From positions 868,001-932,000 of the forward strand of contig JANFAH010000008.1 in NCBI GenBank assembly GCA_024663395.1: 64,000 nt of DNA. The letters are read 5' to 3'. The notes beneath the pieces were generated by a model. It had not been told where the DNA came from and did no database searches. It worked only from the letters and a program-made list of their open reading frames with translations. The first letter of the stretch is position 1. Each line of letters begins with the position of its first letter. The position numbers and the translations under genes are program-made. The stretch comes from Pisolithus tinctorius. Taxonomy: Eukaryota; Basidiomycota; Agaricomycetes; Boletales; Pisolithaceae. Shown piece after piece: positions 38,645-51,041 of this stretch.

Positions 38645-40019
38645 TCAGAGTTCGTCAGCCTTACTTTTGATCCTTTCTCCAGCCTGCCGCATCTCTTCAC
38701 CGCCGTGCTTCATGCCCTCACCAGCGCTACCAAACGGTTGCTGGTAGCCTTTCTCCCAAGCAAAGTCTTTGGCTTCTTCTGCTTTCTGCCTGGCCTGGTG
38801 TACCCGGTCCGCCAGAGAGTCGCAGATCCAGCTGAGAGCGTCCTCGATCGCTATTACACCGCTGTTCACGGTGTCCCTCAATTTGGCGAAAATATTCTCA
38901 GCTTGTGTGGATGCCTGAACCCAACGAATACGGGTTTCCTCTGTTAAGGTGATTAATCTCGACTCTGGTGTAAAGGGGGGCTAGTTGCTTACGAAGTAGC
39001 CCAGGCCTACTTGTGGGTAGAGCGTCCTCACTAACACCACGCTCACGTAGGTACGCACGTAATCGAGCATCAGGCCACACGAGATATGAAGCACTCTTCA
39101 CCGATGCGTCGGCGTATCTGGGTTTACGAAGGTCAGTAGAGACAGAGATCTGAGATAAGCGTACATACTTGGAATTGATGAGGTCCACTAGCTCGTCGCG
39201 TGTCTTGCGTGAGGCCGTCCTCTCGTCAATATACCCATGTGTAGTAAGCCACTCGCGAATGTCACTATCGCGCCAGGCGCCCCAGATGCTGTCAGATGCA
39301 GAGAGGTAGTGCACCCTATTGACGTGGTCAGCACCGAAGTGGGAAATTCGGTCGCATTTACAAGACACGCACTCCATCAATTTGATTAACTCGTCGCGTT
39401 GCTTTTGGGCGTCGCTCTTAAGAATACCGTGGTTGACCAGCCATGCCTTGAGCTCGGACTCTGACCAAGTGTGCCAGATCTTATCCGTGGTGGAGTAGTA
39501 ATAATGCTTCATGTAATCGAGGAGCGTCTCGCGACGAGGCGATTCATGTGGGGGCAACAAATTGTGCGCAACAAGCCATTCATGCTACAAGCCGAAGTGA
39601 GTGCGTATGCAGAGAAGCAGAAGCTGATATACCATGTAAGAATCACTCCAGGTCTGCCATACAGGGTCAGAGGCCTCGCGGAAGTAACGGTTAGCAAGGT
39701 CGAGGAGTTCTTGGCGGGTGTTTGCCTTCCTGGCTTCGACCATGTCGTGGTCCTCGAGCCATTTCCTCAGACGAGAGTCATCCCAGGTAGAGAAGACATG
39801 GTCTTTAGTCTCGTCAAACGCGCGGCCGAGTTCACGCGTCGCCTGTGCAGCGGTGTCACTGACGGTATTGGTGGCTGCTCTCACTTCACGGCTCGCATGA
39901 GAGTAGGCCGCAGAAGGGGCCGATGTGATGGACGAGCAGTCGACGGGGTCGTCTGAGCCGAACCAGCTAGTGGCTTGTACGAGAGCGAGGAAGATAAACA
40001 GCGGCCAGTATAATCTCAT
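38645..40019 (-). CDS. Ish1/Msc1-family stress protein with signal peptide and ADEL tail
   Basis: Five exons. The N-terminus MRLYWPLFIFLALVQATSWF is a signal peptide. Repeated helical Ish1/HeH-like modules follow, each with a W-x(n)-L-x-x-W-L pattern: STWDDSRLRKWLEDHDMV, WQTWSDSYM/HEWLVAHNLL, HTWSESELKAWLVNHGIL, GAWRDSDIREWLTTHGYI and VWPDARLRAYLRERGV. The C-terminal part is helical and charged and ends IKSKADEL with TGA at 38645. In S. pombe Ish1 is a stress-induced nuclear-envelope protein. The signal peptide plus ADEL here suggests residence in the lumen of the ER/nuclear envelope. It is divergently arranged with ETR1, 238 bp between start codons. No frame break was seen. Confidence 0.82.
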
Positions 40020-40257
40020 GTTCCGTCAGTGGGTAAAATTGAGAAGCTAAACGTTCGGGGGGGAGCATCGATACTTATAGGGGAGTTGTGGTGCGCAAGG
40101 TGTGACGTCAGTAGCCACGTCTAGTCCATGGCGTCACTGGCCACTGTTCGCTTCTCACGCGGGCTTGGCAGTAGTCACCAGTACGCTTTAAGTTGCTATT
40201 TACCAGTATTAATTTACCCGGCTGGCGGGGACAGGACACCGCTGGCGATCAATTAGC
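40020..40257. promoter_or_regulatory. Divergent intergenic region Ish1 / ETR1
   Basis: 238 bp between divergent start codons, probably a shared promoter. No clear TATA box. Confidence 0.35.
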
Positions 40258-41660
40258 ATGCTTTGTACCACTCGCCTGCTGCAGAATTTCCCGCACACGC
40301 GTACCTTCGCAGCTTCTTCGGTCTCTCACAGGAACAGGGCCGTAGTCTACAGAAAGAACGGCGATCCGTCCGAGGTACTTTCCCTCCTCACGTTCCCAGA
40401 CCTACCACCACCACCGCCCAACACCGCGAACGTCCGCTTCCGTCTCTCCCCCATCAATCCAGCTGATATCAATGTCATAGAAGGGGTGTATCCAGCCAAG
40501 CCTGTCCCGTTTGACCTTCTTTCTCAAGATGCACCTCTCTATGTTGGCGGCAACGAGGGTTTGGCTGAGGTCGTACAGGTCGGCGAGGGCGTGAGGGAGT
40601 TGAGGAAAGGTGACTGGGTGGTGATGACCAAACCTCAAATGGGGACGTGGACGTCAGCTAGGAATGTCGACGTTCGGAATGTCCTCAAGATACCCTCCGA
40701 CTTGGGGGAGGCACAGGCGGCTACCCTCACTGTGCGTCTCACCTCGTTCCACGATCGTTTCTGGGACGAATCTGAGATGACGTTCCCAAGGTCAACCCAC
40801 CCACGGCCTACAATATGTTGCACGATTTTGTCAAGTTAGAAAAGGGGGACTGGGTAGTCCAGAATGGTGCGAACAGTGCCGTATGCGAGTCTTTTTGCAG
40901 CCCGGAGGTACCACCTTTGACCCCTCGTTTCCACATAGGTTGGCCAGGCTGTGATTCAAATTGCCGCAGCGAAGGGATGGAAAACGCTTAATTTCATTCG
41001 AGATAGGTAGACGCATCTTTCGAGTGGGTTGTCAGCGAGTGGCTGAGCTCTTCAGGGAGGACGTCGAATCGCTAACAGGATATCTGAAGGACCTGGGTGC
41101 CACCCAGGTCGCAACGCACAACCAACTCTCAGACAAGGGATTCAAGGACCAGATCAAAACGTGGACCGGAGGACGGGTCGGTGGTGTGTCTGCTATCTGA
41201 ACTTTAGAGCTCATGGCAGGTTAGAGTATCCGGCTCGGACTCAATTGTGTTGGCGGTCGAGCTACAACGATGATGGCGCGGCTACTTGGTCAAGATGCAC
41301 ATCTGGTGTCATACGGTGCCATGTCTAAGGAACCGTTATCCCTTCCGACGTCTCTATTTATATTTAAGAACCTAACGTGCCATGGCTTCTGGCAAACTCT
41401 ATGGTACAATAGAAAATCTAGGCAGGAAAGGGAAAGATTGATGGAGAACCTGGTCGGATTGATGCGCCACGGCAAGGTACGAGTCACAGATATGTCAACG
41501 TTCGAAGGCTCAAGCTGTGCACTATTAGCTCCTTGGCCCCGAACACGAGATACTGGAGATCGACGGCAGCGAGGGGGACGAGGAGAGGATATCTGAGGTG
41601 ATGAAGAGACTGCAGGGTGGCAGGTATGGCAAGAAGGTATTGCTAAAGGTACAAGCGTAG
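40258..41660 (+). CDS. ETR1: Mitochondrial enoyl-[acyl-carrier] reductase (ETR1/MECR family)
   Basis: About 380 residues of the medium-chain reductase fold. It starts at 40258 with a basic, Ser/Thr-rich presequence (MLCTTRLLQNFPHTRTFAA), consistent with mitochondrial import. It has SPINPADINVIEGVYPAKP, VGGNEGLAEVVQVGEGVREL, TVNPPTAYNMLHDFVKLEKG, VVQNGANSAVGQAVIQIAA with the NADPH site, LGLNCVGGRATTMMARLLG, and the C-terminal LLKVQA with TAG at 41660. It catalyses the last step of mitochondrial fatty-acid synthesis. The intron ending caggttag at about 41224 gives the in-frame join. One exon end near 41007 (after GAT AG) lacks one base to keep frame into RVAELF, a possible consensus error. Confidence 0.88.
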
Positions 41661-41888
41661 GCTGCTTACTATATGGGGTCGATTATGTAGTTGTGTGGTC
41701 GATCTAGACGTCCGAATTTGGGCAGGGTTGTGTGTATTGGATTTGGCTGGTCAGCCAAACGTTGTGCGACCGAGTTGGTCCCCCAAGTCGACCCGCGAGG
41801 CTGGTCGTAGTCGAGCCGTGTCGCCGCAGCCCATCCCAGCCAGTGTACAGCACAGAGCCGCTCGTTGTCGTCGTCGCCACCTGAAACT

Positions 41889-44800
41889 ATGGCCCAGCCA
41901 ACAGGCCAACCCGCCCAGTCCCTTCCCTACGCTCCGGTGCCAAACCAGCGCAGGCACGCTTCCAAGCATCGTTTGTTCGTGAACGAGCTCTCACACGCAC
42001 TCTTCGAATTCGTTGTCCAGCTCCTCCCAACCACAGAGGAGCTGGTCGTTAAAGAGGATGTCAGGAAACTCCTCGAGCGTCTCATTCGCACCATAGAGCC
42101 CGAAAGTCGACTCTTGTCGTTCGGGAGCACCGCCAACGGCTTCAATCTTCGAAACTCAGGTTCGTATCCGCGTTCGAGGTGGCCCACGCGTCGCTGATCT
42201 TCTCCGGAAGACATGGATCTATGTTGTCTCATCGATTCAGTCGAGCGTCTCTCCGCATCAGACCTTGTCGTCATGCTAGGCGACCTCCTCGAAAGAGGTT
42301 CGTTTCATCCACTCTTTGCCCACCAGCATCATCCTTCTGACCGTGTTATCAGAAACAAAATTCCATGTCAAGCCCTTACCCCACGCCCGTATACCCATCG
42401 TCAAGTTGTCGTTGGATCCTTCGCCAGGCCTTCCCTCTGGCATCGCCTGCGATATCGGTTTCGAGAATAGACTGGCCTTGGAGAACACCCGTCTGCTCAT
42501 GTGTTACGCCATGATAGACCCTACCCGCGTCCGCACGCTCGTACTTTTCCGTAAGTCATCGCTGTTCTCTCCTCGTCAGCTGCTCATCGACAGTACCCAG
42601 TCAAAGTCTGGAGTAAACGGAGGTCAGTACCTGTGTACCGCGTTCACCACTCAGCTCACGTCACCCTGTAGGAAAATCAATTCACCGTATCACGGAACAC
42701 TGTCATCCTACGGATACGTTTTGCTGGTTATCTACTTTCTCGTTCATGTCAAGAATCCACCGGTCCTTCCAAATCTACAGCAACTTCCTCCTGTTCGTCC
42801 AATCTCAAAGGCGAGTTCTCTTCCCTGCAGAGAGTCTAGGTAGCTAAGCTAAGCTTTGCACAGGAGGACACGCATATCGACGGACATAACACTTGGTGAG
42901 TTCAGGACCACGAATCTTGGTATACCTTGGCTCATTCGCCGTACAGGTTCTTCGATGATATCGACCTTTTGTGCCAGCGGTGGCGATCCTCCAATACAGA
43001 AACTGTCGCTGAACTGTGAGATTCACTCCTTTCTTGCGAGAATATCGCTAATCTACTTCTCTCAGCCTGATCGACTTCTTCCGCTACTATTCTCGCGATT
43101 TTTCATATAATACTGGTGTCGCTTCAATACGTGCTGGTATGCTTAAGAAAGAAAGCAAAGGGTGGCAGAATGATGTAGGTGTTGGGCGGTGTCTCTAAGG
43201 AAGTGTACTAAATGATTTTCATAGTTGTCAAGCTCGAAATTCCACGACTCAAGGGAACGGAACCGGTTCTGCATCGAGGTGGGGCAGCAACACCCGCTCC
43301 TACGCACTTGACTGACCATGCATTAGGATCCTTTCGAGACTGATTTCAACGTAGCTCGTTGCGTGACGAGAGAGGGCTTGTACCAGGTAATTGCCTGCCA
43401 TTTCCAATTTATAATGCTCACCCCTGGTTTCAGATTCGCGGCGAGTTTATGCGTGCTTCCAGGATTCTAGCCACGCGCCCACGTGCGCTAGTAGCGTTAT
43501 CCCAGCTCTGCGAGGAAAAGGTTGGAGATCCACAGGCAGGAGCACCCTCTCCTATTTTCGTTCCCCCACGTTTGTCGGTTCCTCCATCCGGTAACAACAA
43601 TCTGGTCCGGTTGGGGGTACCTTCCCCTACCGAGCGTCTTTCTCTGCGACCAGAGTTCGTTAACAATGAGAAGGACAGTGTAAGAGAGCAGTGTGCTCCC
43701 GTATCAGCGCCCCCGGAACACATGGCTCCGAAGCGAAGTCAGTGGACAAGCCCGCCACCACCAAAAGCACCAGCGTCTCAGCATGCTATCTTCGAGAATC
43801 AACTGGGCGAAGGGTTGGTTCTAGCGACATCTTCCATCTTTGCACTAGCGTGCCATTCACCAAGGGTCTCGAACGACAGCCCCGGAACTCTCAATAATAG
43901 TGATGAGGAGGGTCGGCTGCAGAGTGTCGAGTCTGACCATCGCCAAGATCGATCCGTCGGTAGTTCCAGGGGAGGTTCGCCTCTGACTCGCAATGTATCA
44001 GAACCGCGCTCCCCGTCGCCTGTGGGTCATGCCCTCCCTGGGCTGGAACCAAGGGGGAGGTTGCAGGCATGTCCAGCGGTTACTACAAATGACCGGGTGA
44101 TGCAACCACTATCTGAGCCAGATGCCAGCGCAGTCACACATGGAGTGGAGTCGTTTCGCAGGTCTCAATCAGATCCATCCAATCGCAAGATAAATCGCAC
44201 GTCCTGGCCAACATCTACATTGAATGTTATATACCCGCCATCTAGTTCCTCCACAAACGCTCGCACATCCCATATTCACCCCCATTTCACATCAGGTCTT
44301 GACACATCTACTGTATTTTATGAAACAGCTACAACTAGCTCGCGTTTTCCGACCATTGCACATCTTCAGCTCGGCCAGCGCAACGTCGGCGCTCTCCACC
44401 ATTTTTCTTCTAGTCCGCATGATCACCTTCAAGTACACATGCTTGAACATCAGCCGCAACAAACCCAACGCCCCCTGCAGCAACTGCGAGGATTTGGGGC
44501 TGATGCCCTCCAAGCTGGACTATCCATCATTCACCTCTCTGAAGCAGGAGCGCAGCCCGATAACCCTAACACGCAGCCCAGCGGGGCAAAAGCGGAAGAG
44601 GATGCTAGGCAGACGCCGCCTTCTTTCCGGATTCATTCACCTTGTCCATGCGACGACGCCCTACCTCACACTACTGGGGTTGAAACAGAAGCGGCTGAGC
44701 GTGGTACTTCTTTCGGCGAGGCATCTGCAGTGCAGATGATCCAGAGGCCAGCATTGTCCAAAACTAGGTCTACCTCGCATTCGCCGTTTCGTGCGGGCAT

Positions 44801-45119
44801 TCACCAGCGTAGCATTGCCGGGCCGATTCAGGGGACCCCAGCATTGACTTTACACACTCCAAGACGGGCGGCACCTGATGGGAGCGGGTCGTCCACACCG
44901 TCCTCGATGAGTCAACCGCCATCTCCTCCTACGGTTTCACGGCCGCATCCACACGAGGAATCCCCGCAGTATTCGTCTCCGCTGTCACCGATGGTGGTCA
45001 AGCTGAACAGTCCCCACCTGACAGGTCTGAAACCGTTTGGAAGGAGGGGATGCAATCTAATAAGTCCTGACGCTTTCCCTCCGGCGGTAGATCTAGCGCC
45101 TTCCTCCCTTACGAGGTGA
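41889..45119 (+). CDS. Cid1-type non-canonical poly(A)/poly(U) polymerase with long disordered tail
   Basis: Eleven exons (41889-42159, 42211-42297, 42353-42550, 42601-42622, 42672-42810, 42864-42895, 42947-43015, 43066-43174, 43225-43278, 43327-43386, 43434-45119) total 2727 nt, 908 residues, one open frame. The nucleotidyltransferase signature is LLSFGSTANGFNLRNS then DMDLCCLID, with the metal-binding aspartate pair, and a third acidic site near GIACDIGFEN. The PAP-associated domain follows (INSPYHGTLSSYGYVLLVIY, LLIDFFRYYSRDFSYNTGVA, CVTREGLYQIRGEFMRA). The last 540 residues are Ser/Pro/His-rich and disordered. Family members add U or A to RNA 3' ends in cytoplasm or nucleus. The intron at 42811-42863 starts with GC (GC-AG type). 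Confidence 0.85.
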
Positions 45120-45377
45120 AAGGCTGACAAGAAAGACAAGATTGAGACTGCGTGTGGTCACATGGATGGGTGTATGTATGTGTCCATGCGCGAGTCTTGG
45201 TTGTCGATCATCTGCTAGCAACATACCGATACCTTACAGACAACACCGCAACTACGCATAATGATCTTCCATTCTTCCCATCGCATTCACTTATTACAGA
45301 TATACGTGGCGGAAATCTAAGCAATTCAAGGCATATTGGGGTGTGTGTGGACGACGGCAATCAGCTGTGCGGCGGGG
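45120..45377. other. 3' flank between convergent genes
   Basis: 258 bp between the convergent stop codons of the nucleotidyltransferase gene and LSM7. Nothing else seen. Confidence 0.4.
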
Positions 45378-45945
45378 CTACTCCTGGGCGACGAAGGGGT
45401 TAGCTATCTCCTCTGTGCCGTCGACAGGACTGAGGAGAGTAATGGTGGGTCCACGAAGGACGGCCAAGCCCAGGGCACGTGTGCGGGGGTCAGGTTCTAG
45501 AGCGAAGGGTTAGCGAGAAAACCGGAGACGGGGTGCATGTGAATACCGTTTATTTCCTCCTCGACGAAGTCGAGGACCAGGTTTAATAATTGATCGTACC
45601 CCTTTAAAATCCCGGTGACTACACGAGGTGAGAGACATGCGCAGGAATGAGGAATCGCAAAAATACCTTCTCTTCCGCCTGTGAACTTGACTCTTATTCT
45701 TTCGTTCACATATTTTGAGAGATCGAGAATTGCCTCGCGTTTCCCCTTGCTTTGAGACTTGTCAACATGAATTTGGGGGTGGATGGAGGGCTCACTTTGC
45801 GTCGGCTGTGGGTGGGGGTGGACGCCCTCTACCTCCTGCAGGGGTAGCCCGTCCCCGCGAAGGAGTACCACGGCCCTAAGGTAAAGGGGCCAGTGAGATT
45901 GTGCGATAAGATGCGATGATGATCAAGACGGACTCTGTCTGCCAT
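45378..45945 (-). CDS. LSM7: U6 snRNA-associated Sm-like protein LSm7
   Basis: Five short exons, start ATG at 45945, TAG at 45378, about 121 residues. The N-terminus is MADR followed by a Gly/Arg-rich stretch (GRGTPSRGRATPAGGRGRP). The Sm1 motif is LDLSKYVNERIRVKFTGGRE, then VTGILKGYDQLLNLVLDF. The Sm2 motif is RTRALGLAVLRGPTITLLSP. It forms the LSm1-7 (cytoplasmic mRNA decay) and LSm2-8 (U6 snRNP) rings. The second intron uses the acceptor at ctcaaag to reach NKGKREAI. Start codon and first intron (gtccgt to ccttag) are inferred from frame and composition. It is divergent from KAP95 with 307 bp between start codons. Confidence 0.88.
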
Positions 45946-46252
45946 TAATGTCGACAGAAATCAAAAGCGATATCGCTGGGGATCTGCAGAGTGGTGACCA
46001 GCGAGTACTGTTAGCAAGCTTGGCGTACTTACTATTACGATCGTATTATTGAATTGGTTGGCCGTCGTGGACGTCGTGCCAGTCGACGCGTGTTGCTGTG
46101 TTTTGAAAAGCCGCTTGCCGCGCTGCTGCTCGTCTCCCACTGCTTCCCAACTCATCGACAGATCGCCTGCTGGCAGAAAACTCAATCAGTAGCCTTTTTT
46201 TCTTTTTTTCTTTAGCCTTTTTTCGTGTGTTCTTATTCAAATCTACGCCGTG
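45946..46252. promoter_or_regulatory. Divergent promoter region LSM7 / KAP95
   Basis: 307 bp with a T-rich tract (about 46196-46224) just before the KAP95 ATG on the coding strand, a common feature upstream of fungal start sites. No TATA box seen. Confidence 0.4.
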
Positions 46253-49200
46253 ATGAACGCTAGCGAACTCCTTGCGAATACCCTCTCGCCTGGTATGCCA
46301 CTCGCACTTGCATCGACGTCGACCCCACGCAGGCTGATCCTTGTCTGCCAGATGCCAGTACGCGTCAGCGAGCGACAGAGCAGCTCGAGAATGCATCGAG
46401 GGAAAACTATGTGGGTGTCCTCCGATGTGCTCCAGTGCATATCGCATTGATTGTCTTCGTCCAGCCAGCATACATGCTCATGCTCTCCTCTGAACTCGCA
46501 AACGAAAGCTCGCAAATACACACTCGCAATGCTGCAGCTTTGGCTTTGAAAAATGCCCTCTCAGCTCGGGTATGTCCATGAATCGCCTCTTTCTTGCCGT
46601 TGTCCTCACACCCGTTATCTAGGAGGCCGCAAGGCAGACTCAGTATACTACTCGATGGCTTGCCCTCGAAAACGACACAAAGAGCAAGATCAAGCAAGAA
46701 GCCCTCGTTACCCTTGCATCCCCCCTCCCAAAGGCCGGTAGCTTCTCCGCTCAAGTCGTCGCCGCCATCGCTTCCGTAGAGCTTCCGCATGATCAATGGC
46801 CGGACCTCATCGAACTTCTTCTTGGTTTCGTGAATAACTTGACCAACACCAATCTCAGGATCGCTACACTACAAACGATCGGCTATATCTGCGAGTCTAT
46901 AGTATGGATCTTGTCTGCTCCGCCCCCTTTGTCTGCCTCCTTACTCCTTGCCCGTCACAGAAACCTGAGATTCTGAGCTTGAGATCGAACGAGATTTTGA
47001 CTGCCGTGATACACGGTGCCCGCCAGGACGAGCCTTCCTCCGAGGTCCAGTTGGCTGCAGTACACGCACTTTACAACTCACTTGAATTCGTGCGCGAAAA
47101 CTTTGAGCGAGAGGTTCGTTGTCTCCGCCTTCAGATCGTTCATTACCTCATGTCATGCAGGGAGAGCGCAATTACATAATGCAGGTCGTGTGCGAAGCAA
47201 CTCAAAACCCTTCGGTTGCTGTTCAAGTTGGAGCCTTCGAATGCCTTGTCAAGATTATGGCTCTTTATTATGATAAGATGGCATTTTACATGGAGCAAGC
47301 CCTTTTCGGGGTATGTGCTTGGCTTTTGGGTAAATATCGGCAACCTGATCCACCGTTTTAGCTTACTGTGATGGGCATGAAACACAGCGACGAACGAGTG
47401 GCTCTGCAGGCTGTCGAGTTTTGGACCACTGTTTGCGAAGAGGAAATCGAGCTTGCTCACGAGGCGCGCGAAGTACGTGGTCGGGAGTTGTCGATCCCGT
47501 TGTCCGTCGGACAAGATCTGATGGTTCCTTCTCTTTAAGGCTGCTGATTATGGCGAACCTCCCGAGATCGAATCCAAGTTCTTCGCCAAGGTTGCGTTAC
47601 CCGAGGTTGTGCCCGTCCTCCTTACACTCCTCACGCGCCAGGAAGAAGATGCTGACGAAGACGAATGGAATATATCCATGTCTGCTGGAACATGCTTCAA
47701 CTTTATGGCCCAGGCTGTCGCTGACCCAATAGTTGACGCTGTCATACCTTTCATCGAAGCCCACATCAAGTCTCCCGACTGGCATCAGCGGGAAGCGGCG
47801 GTGATGGCCTTTGGATCCATCCTCGACGGTCCCGATCCAAGCGTCCTGACGCGTCTCGTAAATCAGGCGCTCCCACTGCTGATAGGGATGATGAGCGATT
47901 CCAACATACACGTCAAAGATACAGTTGCATGGACACTAGGGAGGATATGTGATTTGCTCGTTGTCACCATCAAGCCGGATGTTCACTTGCACCCGTTGGT
48001 GTCGGCACTCGTGACGGGTCTTCAAGATAACCCAAGAATTGTGACGAACTGTTGCTGGGCATTGATGAATTTGGCCGATCAACTCGAATTTTTGGAAGAA
48101 GAGACAGAGCCGTCGCAAACTAGCCACTTGTCGCCGTATTTCGAAGGCGTCGTCAATGCCTTACTGAGGGTTACGGACACGTGAGTGGCATGGCCTGCTA
48201 ACCTCCCACGACTTACGAGGTCTCCCCACTGCAGAACAAGTAACGAGGCCAATTTCCGCACTTCTGCTTATGAAGCTATTACCTCATACGTTACTCATGC
48301 TACGAACGACGTGATCCCCGTCGTCCAGAACACTCTTATAACTATTTTGATGCGGATGCAGCAACTTCTGGGAATGCAGGTGTGTAGCATCGTGTTCTTG
48401 CTTCCTTTGGGACCGCTGCACAGTTTATGCCCTGCAGAACCAGATAGTCGGAATAGATGACCGGAACAACTGGAACGAACTCCAGAGCAATCTTTGCAGC
48501 GTGGTCATCGTAAGCTTCACTCTCTTTCAATATGGGCTACCCGTCTTACAGTTTGTCGCTAGAGTGTTACCCGGCGGCTGGGGGACGGTATTCAGCCTAT
48601 GGCAGACCGCATCATGACCCTTGTACTTGAACTCATTCAGGCCGCCGGAAAAACCTCCACTGTCTTAGAAGATGCGTTTCTAGTGGTCGGATCGCTAGCT
48701 TCGGGTGAGCAGGCTGCCTTCATGAGGTGTTTGTGTGCTCACGTTGGTGACAGCTTTGGAGGCCAATTTTGCGCCTTATATTCAGGCTTTCTTGCAATTC
48801 TTATTCCCAGCTCTCAAAGCTCACGAAGATACCCAGCTTTGCATGGTCGCAGTTGGAATTATCGGAGACATTTCGCGAGCGCTAGGCAGTGAGAGTGCTC
48901 AGTACGCTAATGCCTTCATGAGTGCTTTGCTGGAGAACTTGCAGAGTGAGGTCCTCAATCGCAACGTGAAAATATCAATACTTTCATGCTTTGGTGACAT
49001 TGCCCTTGCGATTGGCGTTGCGTTCGAGCCGTATTTGGAGACCACTATGGGTGTGTTGCAGCAGGCAGGCGCTGTTCAACCCAACCCGGTAAGGCTGAAA
49101 CATGATGGTCTAACCCTGGCTTACGTTGAGTGTTAGCTTGACTTCGACCTCGTAGATTACGTCGCTCAACTCCGTGAAGGTATTCTGGAGGCTTATACAG

Positions 49201-49606
49201 GGATTGTAACTGGTTTGAAGAACACTGAGAAAGGCGAGTATGTTGAGACGCCGCTTGAAGCCCTAGAACTAAACGTACAATTAGTGGGACTCCTCCTGTC
49301 TCATTCGTCGACTATCCTTGAACTCACCCAGCGTTGCTTGGCTGACGAAGAGAGGACTGAATCCACTTTGAAGCTATGCTTTGGTCTCATCGGTGATCTC
49401 GCCGACTGTTTCCCGAACGGCGAACTCAAACAAATTTTGCTCTCCGAATGGATTGCATCGGAGTTGCGAAGCAAGCGTGGCATGTCGCCAGAAACAAAAA
49501 AGACTATGCGTTGGGCCCGGGAGGTGAGGCTGTCTCAAATCTACATACTGTTGCCGTCTGATGATGGGGTTTCGTACGGTAGATGATCAAGCGCGCAACG
49601 ACATAG
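46253..49606 (+). CDS. KAP95: Importin subunit beta-1 (karyopherin Kap95)
   Basis: A complete gene of about 860 residues in some 13 exons. It starts [13 protein letters not shown], spliced to [20 protein letters not shown], and shows the N-terminal Ran-binding HEAT repeats ([33 protein letters not shown]). Later blocks include [53 protein letters not shown], the acidic loop region [58 protein letters not shown] and [20 protein letters not shown]. It ends WAREMIKRATT, TAG at 49606. It carries importin-alpha or direct cargo through nuclear pores. All introns are GT-AG and no frame breaks were seen. Confidence 0.95.
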
Positions 49607-50455
49607 AGCTGAGCACTGAGCCGTACTGTCAATCTATCCCATGTTTCAGATTTTGCCGCTGTGCCCAGGATCTAATGACTTTGGCACGGCAGCTTCATGT
49701 CGTCATTACCCCTTTCTTTCATTGATTTGCCATCTCAAGGAGGCACAGCTTTATCACTACGTTTGGACATACATGTAATAGATGATGATGTGATTTGTGG
49801 TAATCACAGGCTCTCTCACTAGTACTTACTGCAATTGGCTTAAAACCTTTTGATTCCTGATAGCTTGGCTCATGCTTCGACTTGTAGTTCTTGACTTGCA
49901 TGCCTGGATTCATCAATAAACTGACTTAATTCTGATTTGCTAGGCTTCCAGGTATACTATATTCCTTACTACATACTCAGCAGCACACAAAAGCTGGCAC
50001 TTGTTGATATGAATTCTGGCTTGGTGCACTCATTACTAAAAAGTACTGATATCTGGGTAGAAATGGCATGTGAAGCTGGGTGGAGTCCTAGTAGGTTCCC
50101 AACTTCTTCAGTTAGATTGATCCAGTGTTGCCCAGGGATTTGGGAGTGGTTCAGTGTCAAGGATTTGGTTCTGTCCTTGGTGTGGGTTGCAAGTCTGAGG
50201 GGGAAAGGAGTAAGTCAGGGTGCCAAGAAATACATCTAGTTGCATGGGAATGAGTCTGTGTCAAGAATGGTTCCTTGGAGAATGAGAGTTTACAGTGGGC
50301 ATGTTTTGATTACATAATATGCCTCTGTTAGGCAGAATGTTTTTTCCTCTTCACACCTCAGTCTTTGACAAATTTGAGACTGAGGTGAGGACATTCATTT
50401 ACTATACCAAAGCCCTCTGGGCACTCCTGGACACATTTGGAGAAAACATGTGATG
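49607..50455. other. 3' flank and AT-rich sequence of unknown origin
   Basis: After the KAP95 3' end the base composition drops in GC and resembles the repeat-rich block to the right. Open frames are short and unrecognised on both strands. It is probably old transposon sequence, but no diagnostic motif is visible. Confidence 0.35.
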
Positions 50456-50503
50456 TTTTTTTTTTTTTTTTTTTTTTTTTTTTTGGGGGGGGGGGGGGGG
50501 GGG
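50456..50503 (-). repeat. T29-G19 junction (C19-A29 on minus strand), probable LINE tail
   Basis: 29 T (50456-50484) are followed directly by 19 G (50485-50503). On the minus strand this reads a C run then a poly(A) tail, after gactttgtc. The better-defined LINE tail at 51042-51057 is preceded on the minus strand by the similar gctttatgtccacc. I infer that this is the 3' end of another, 5'-truncated copy of the same LINE family. Confidence 0.45.
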
Positions 50504-51041
50504 ACAAAGTCACCAGGCATGATTTATAACACAAAATGTATCTATGGAGTTGTGTCTAATATGTTGGAAAATCTGTATATTAATTTCAATGCATCACAAG
50601 TGATTGCAATGCCCACAATCAAATACATAATTAAAATGGCAATGCAATACTAAAGTTTTCTACATAATTGGACTTACAATAGGCATTGCTATGGCATAGC
50701 AAGGTAATATTTGGGGGTCAATAGTACAAACATAGTGCCATCACCCCTACATTGCAATGCAATCATAATGTAATTATAATGATTGTTATGATAGCCTTGT
50801 CATGTGACAAACATCCAGACCCTGGGCACTGCCATCCTACCATAATTGGACTTGCAATGTATTGCAACAAGAGCTGAGGATTGCAATACACTTCAGACTA
50901 AGGCAACAAAAATTTTATATTATATTATCTTTTGTAATCTTATCTTATCACCTGACCACAATTCTATTCTATTCTGATTTTGATCTATCTTATCTTTGTC
51001 TACTACATGCTATGCTATTAGTATCACCTTACATGGAAATC
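50504..51041 (-). mobile_element. Probable 5'-truncated LINE copy or AT-rich relic
   Basis: AT-rich, non-coding on both strands, with repeated ttgcaatg-type words. By position it would be the 3' untranslated part of a minus-strand LINE ending in the C19-A29 tail. No coding domain supports this, so it is tentative. Confidence 0.3.

Noticed and set aside
41077..41260. Readthrough of the ETR1 exon into an open frame ending at 41200
   Set aside because: An intron ending at caggttag restores the conserved LGLNCVGGRA block in frame.
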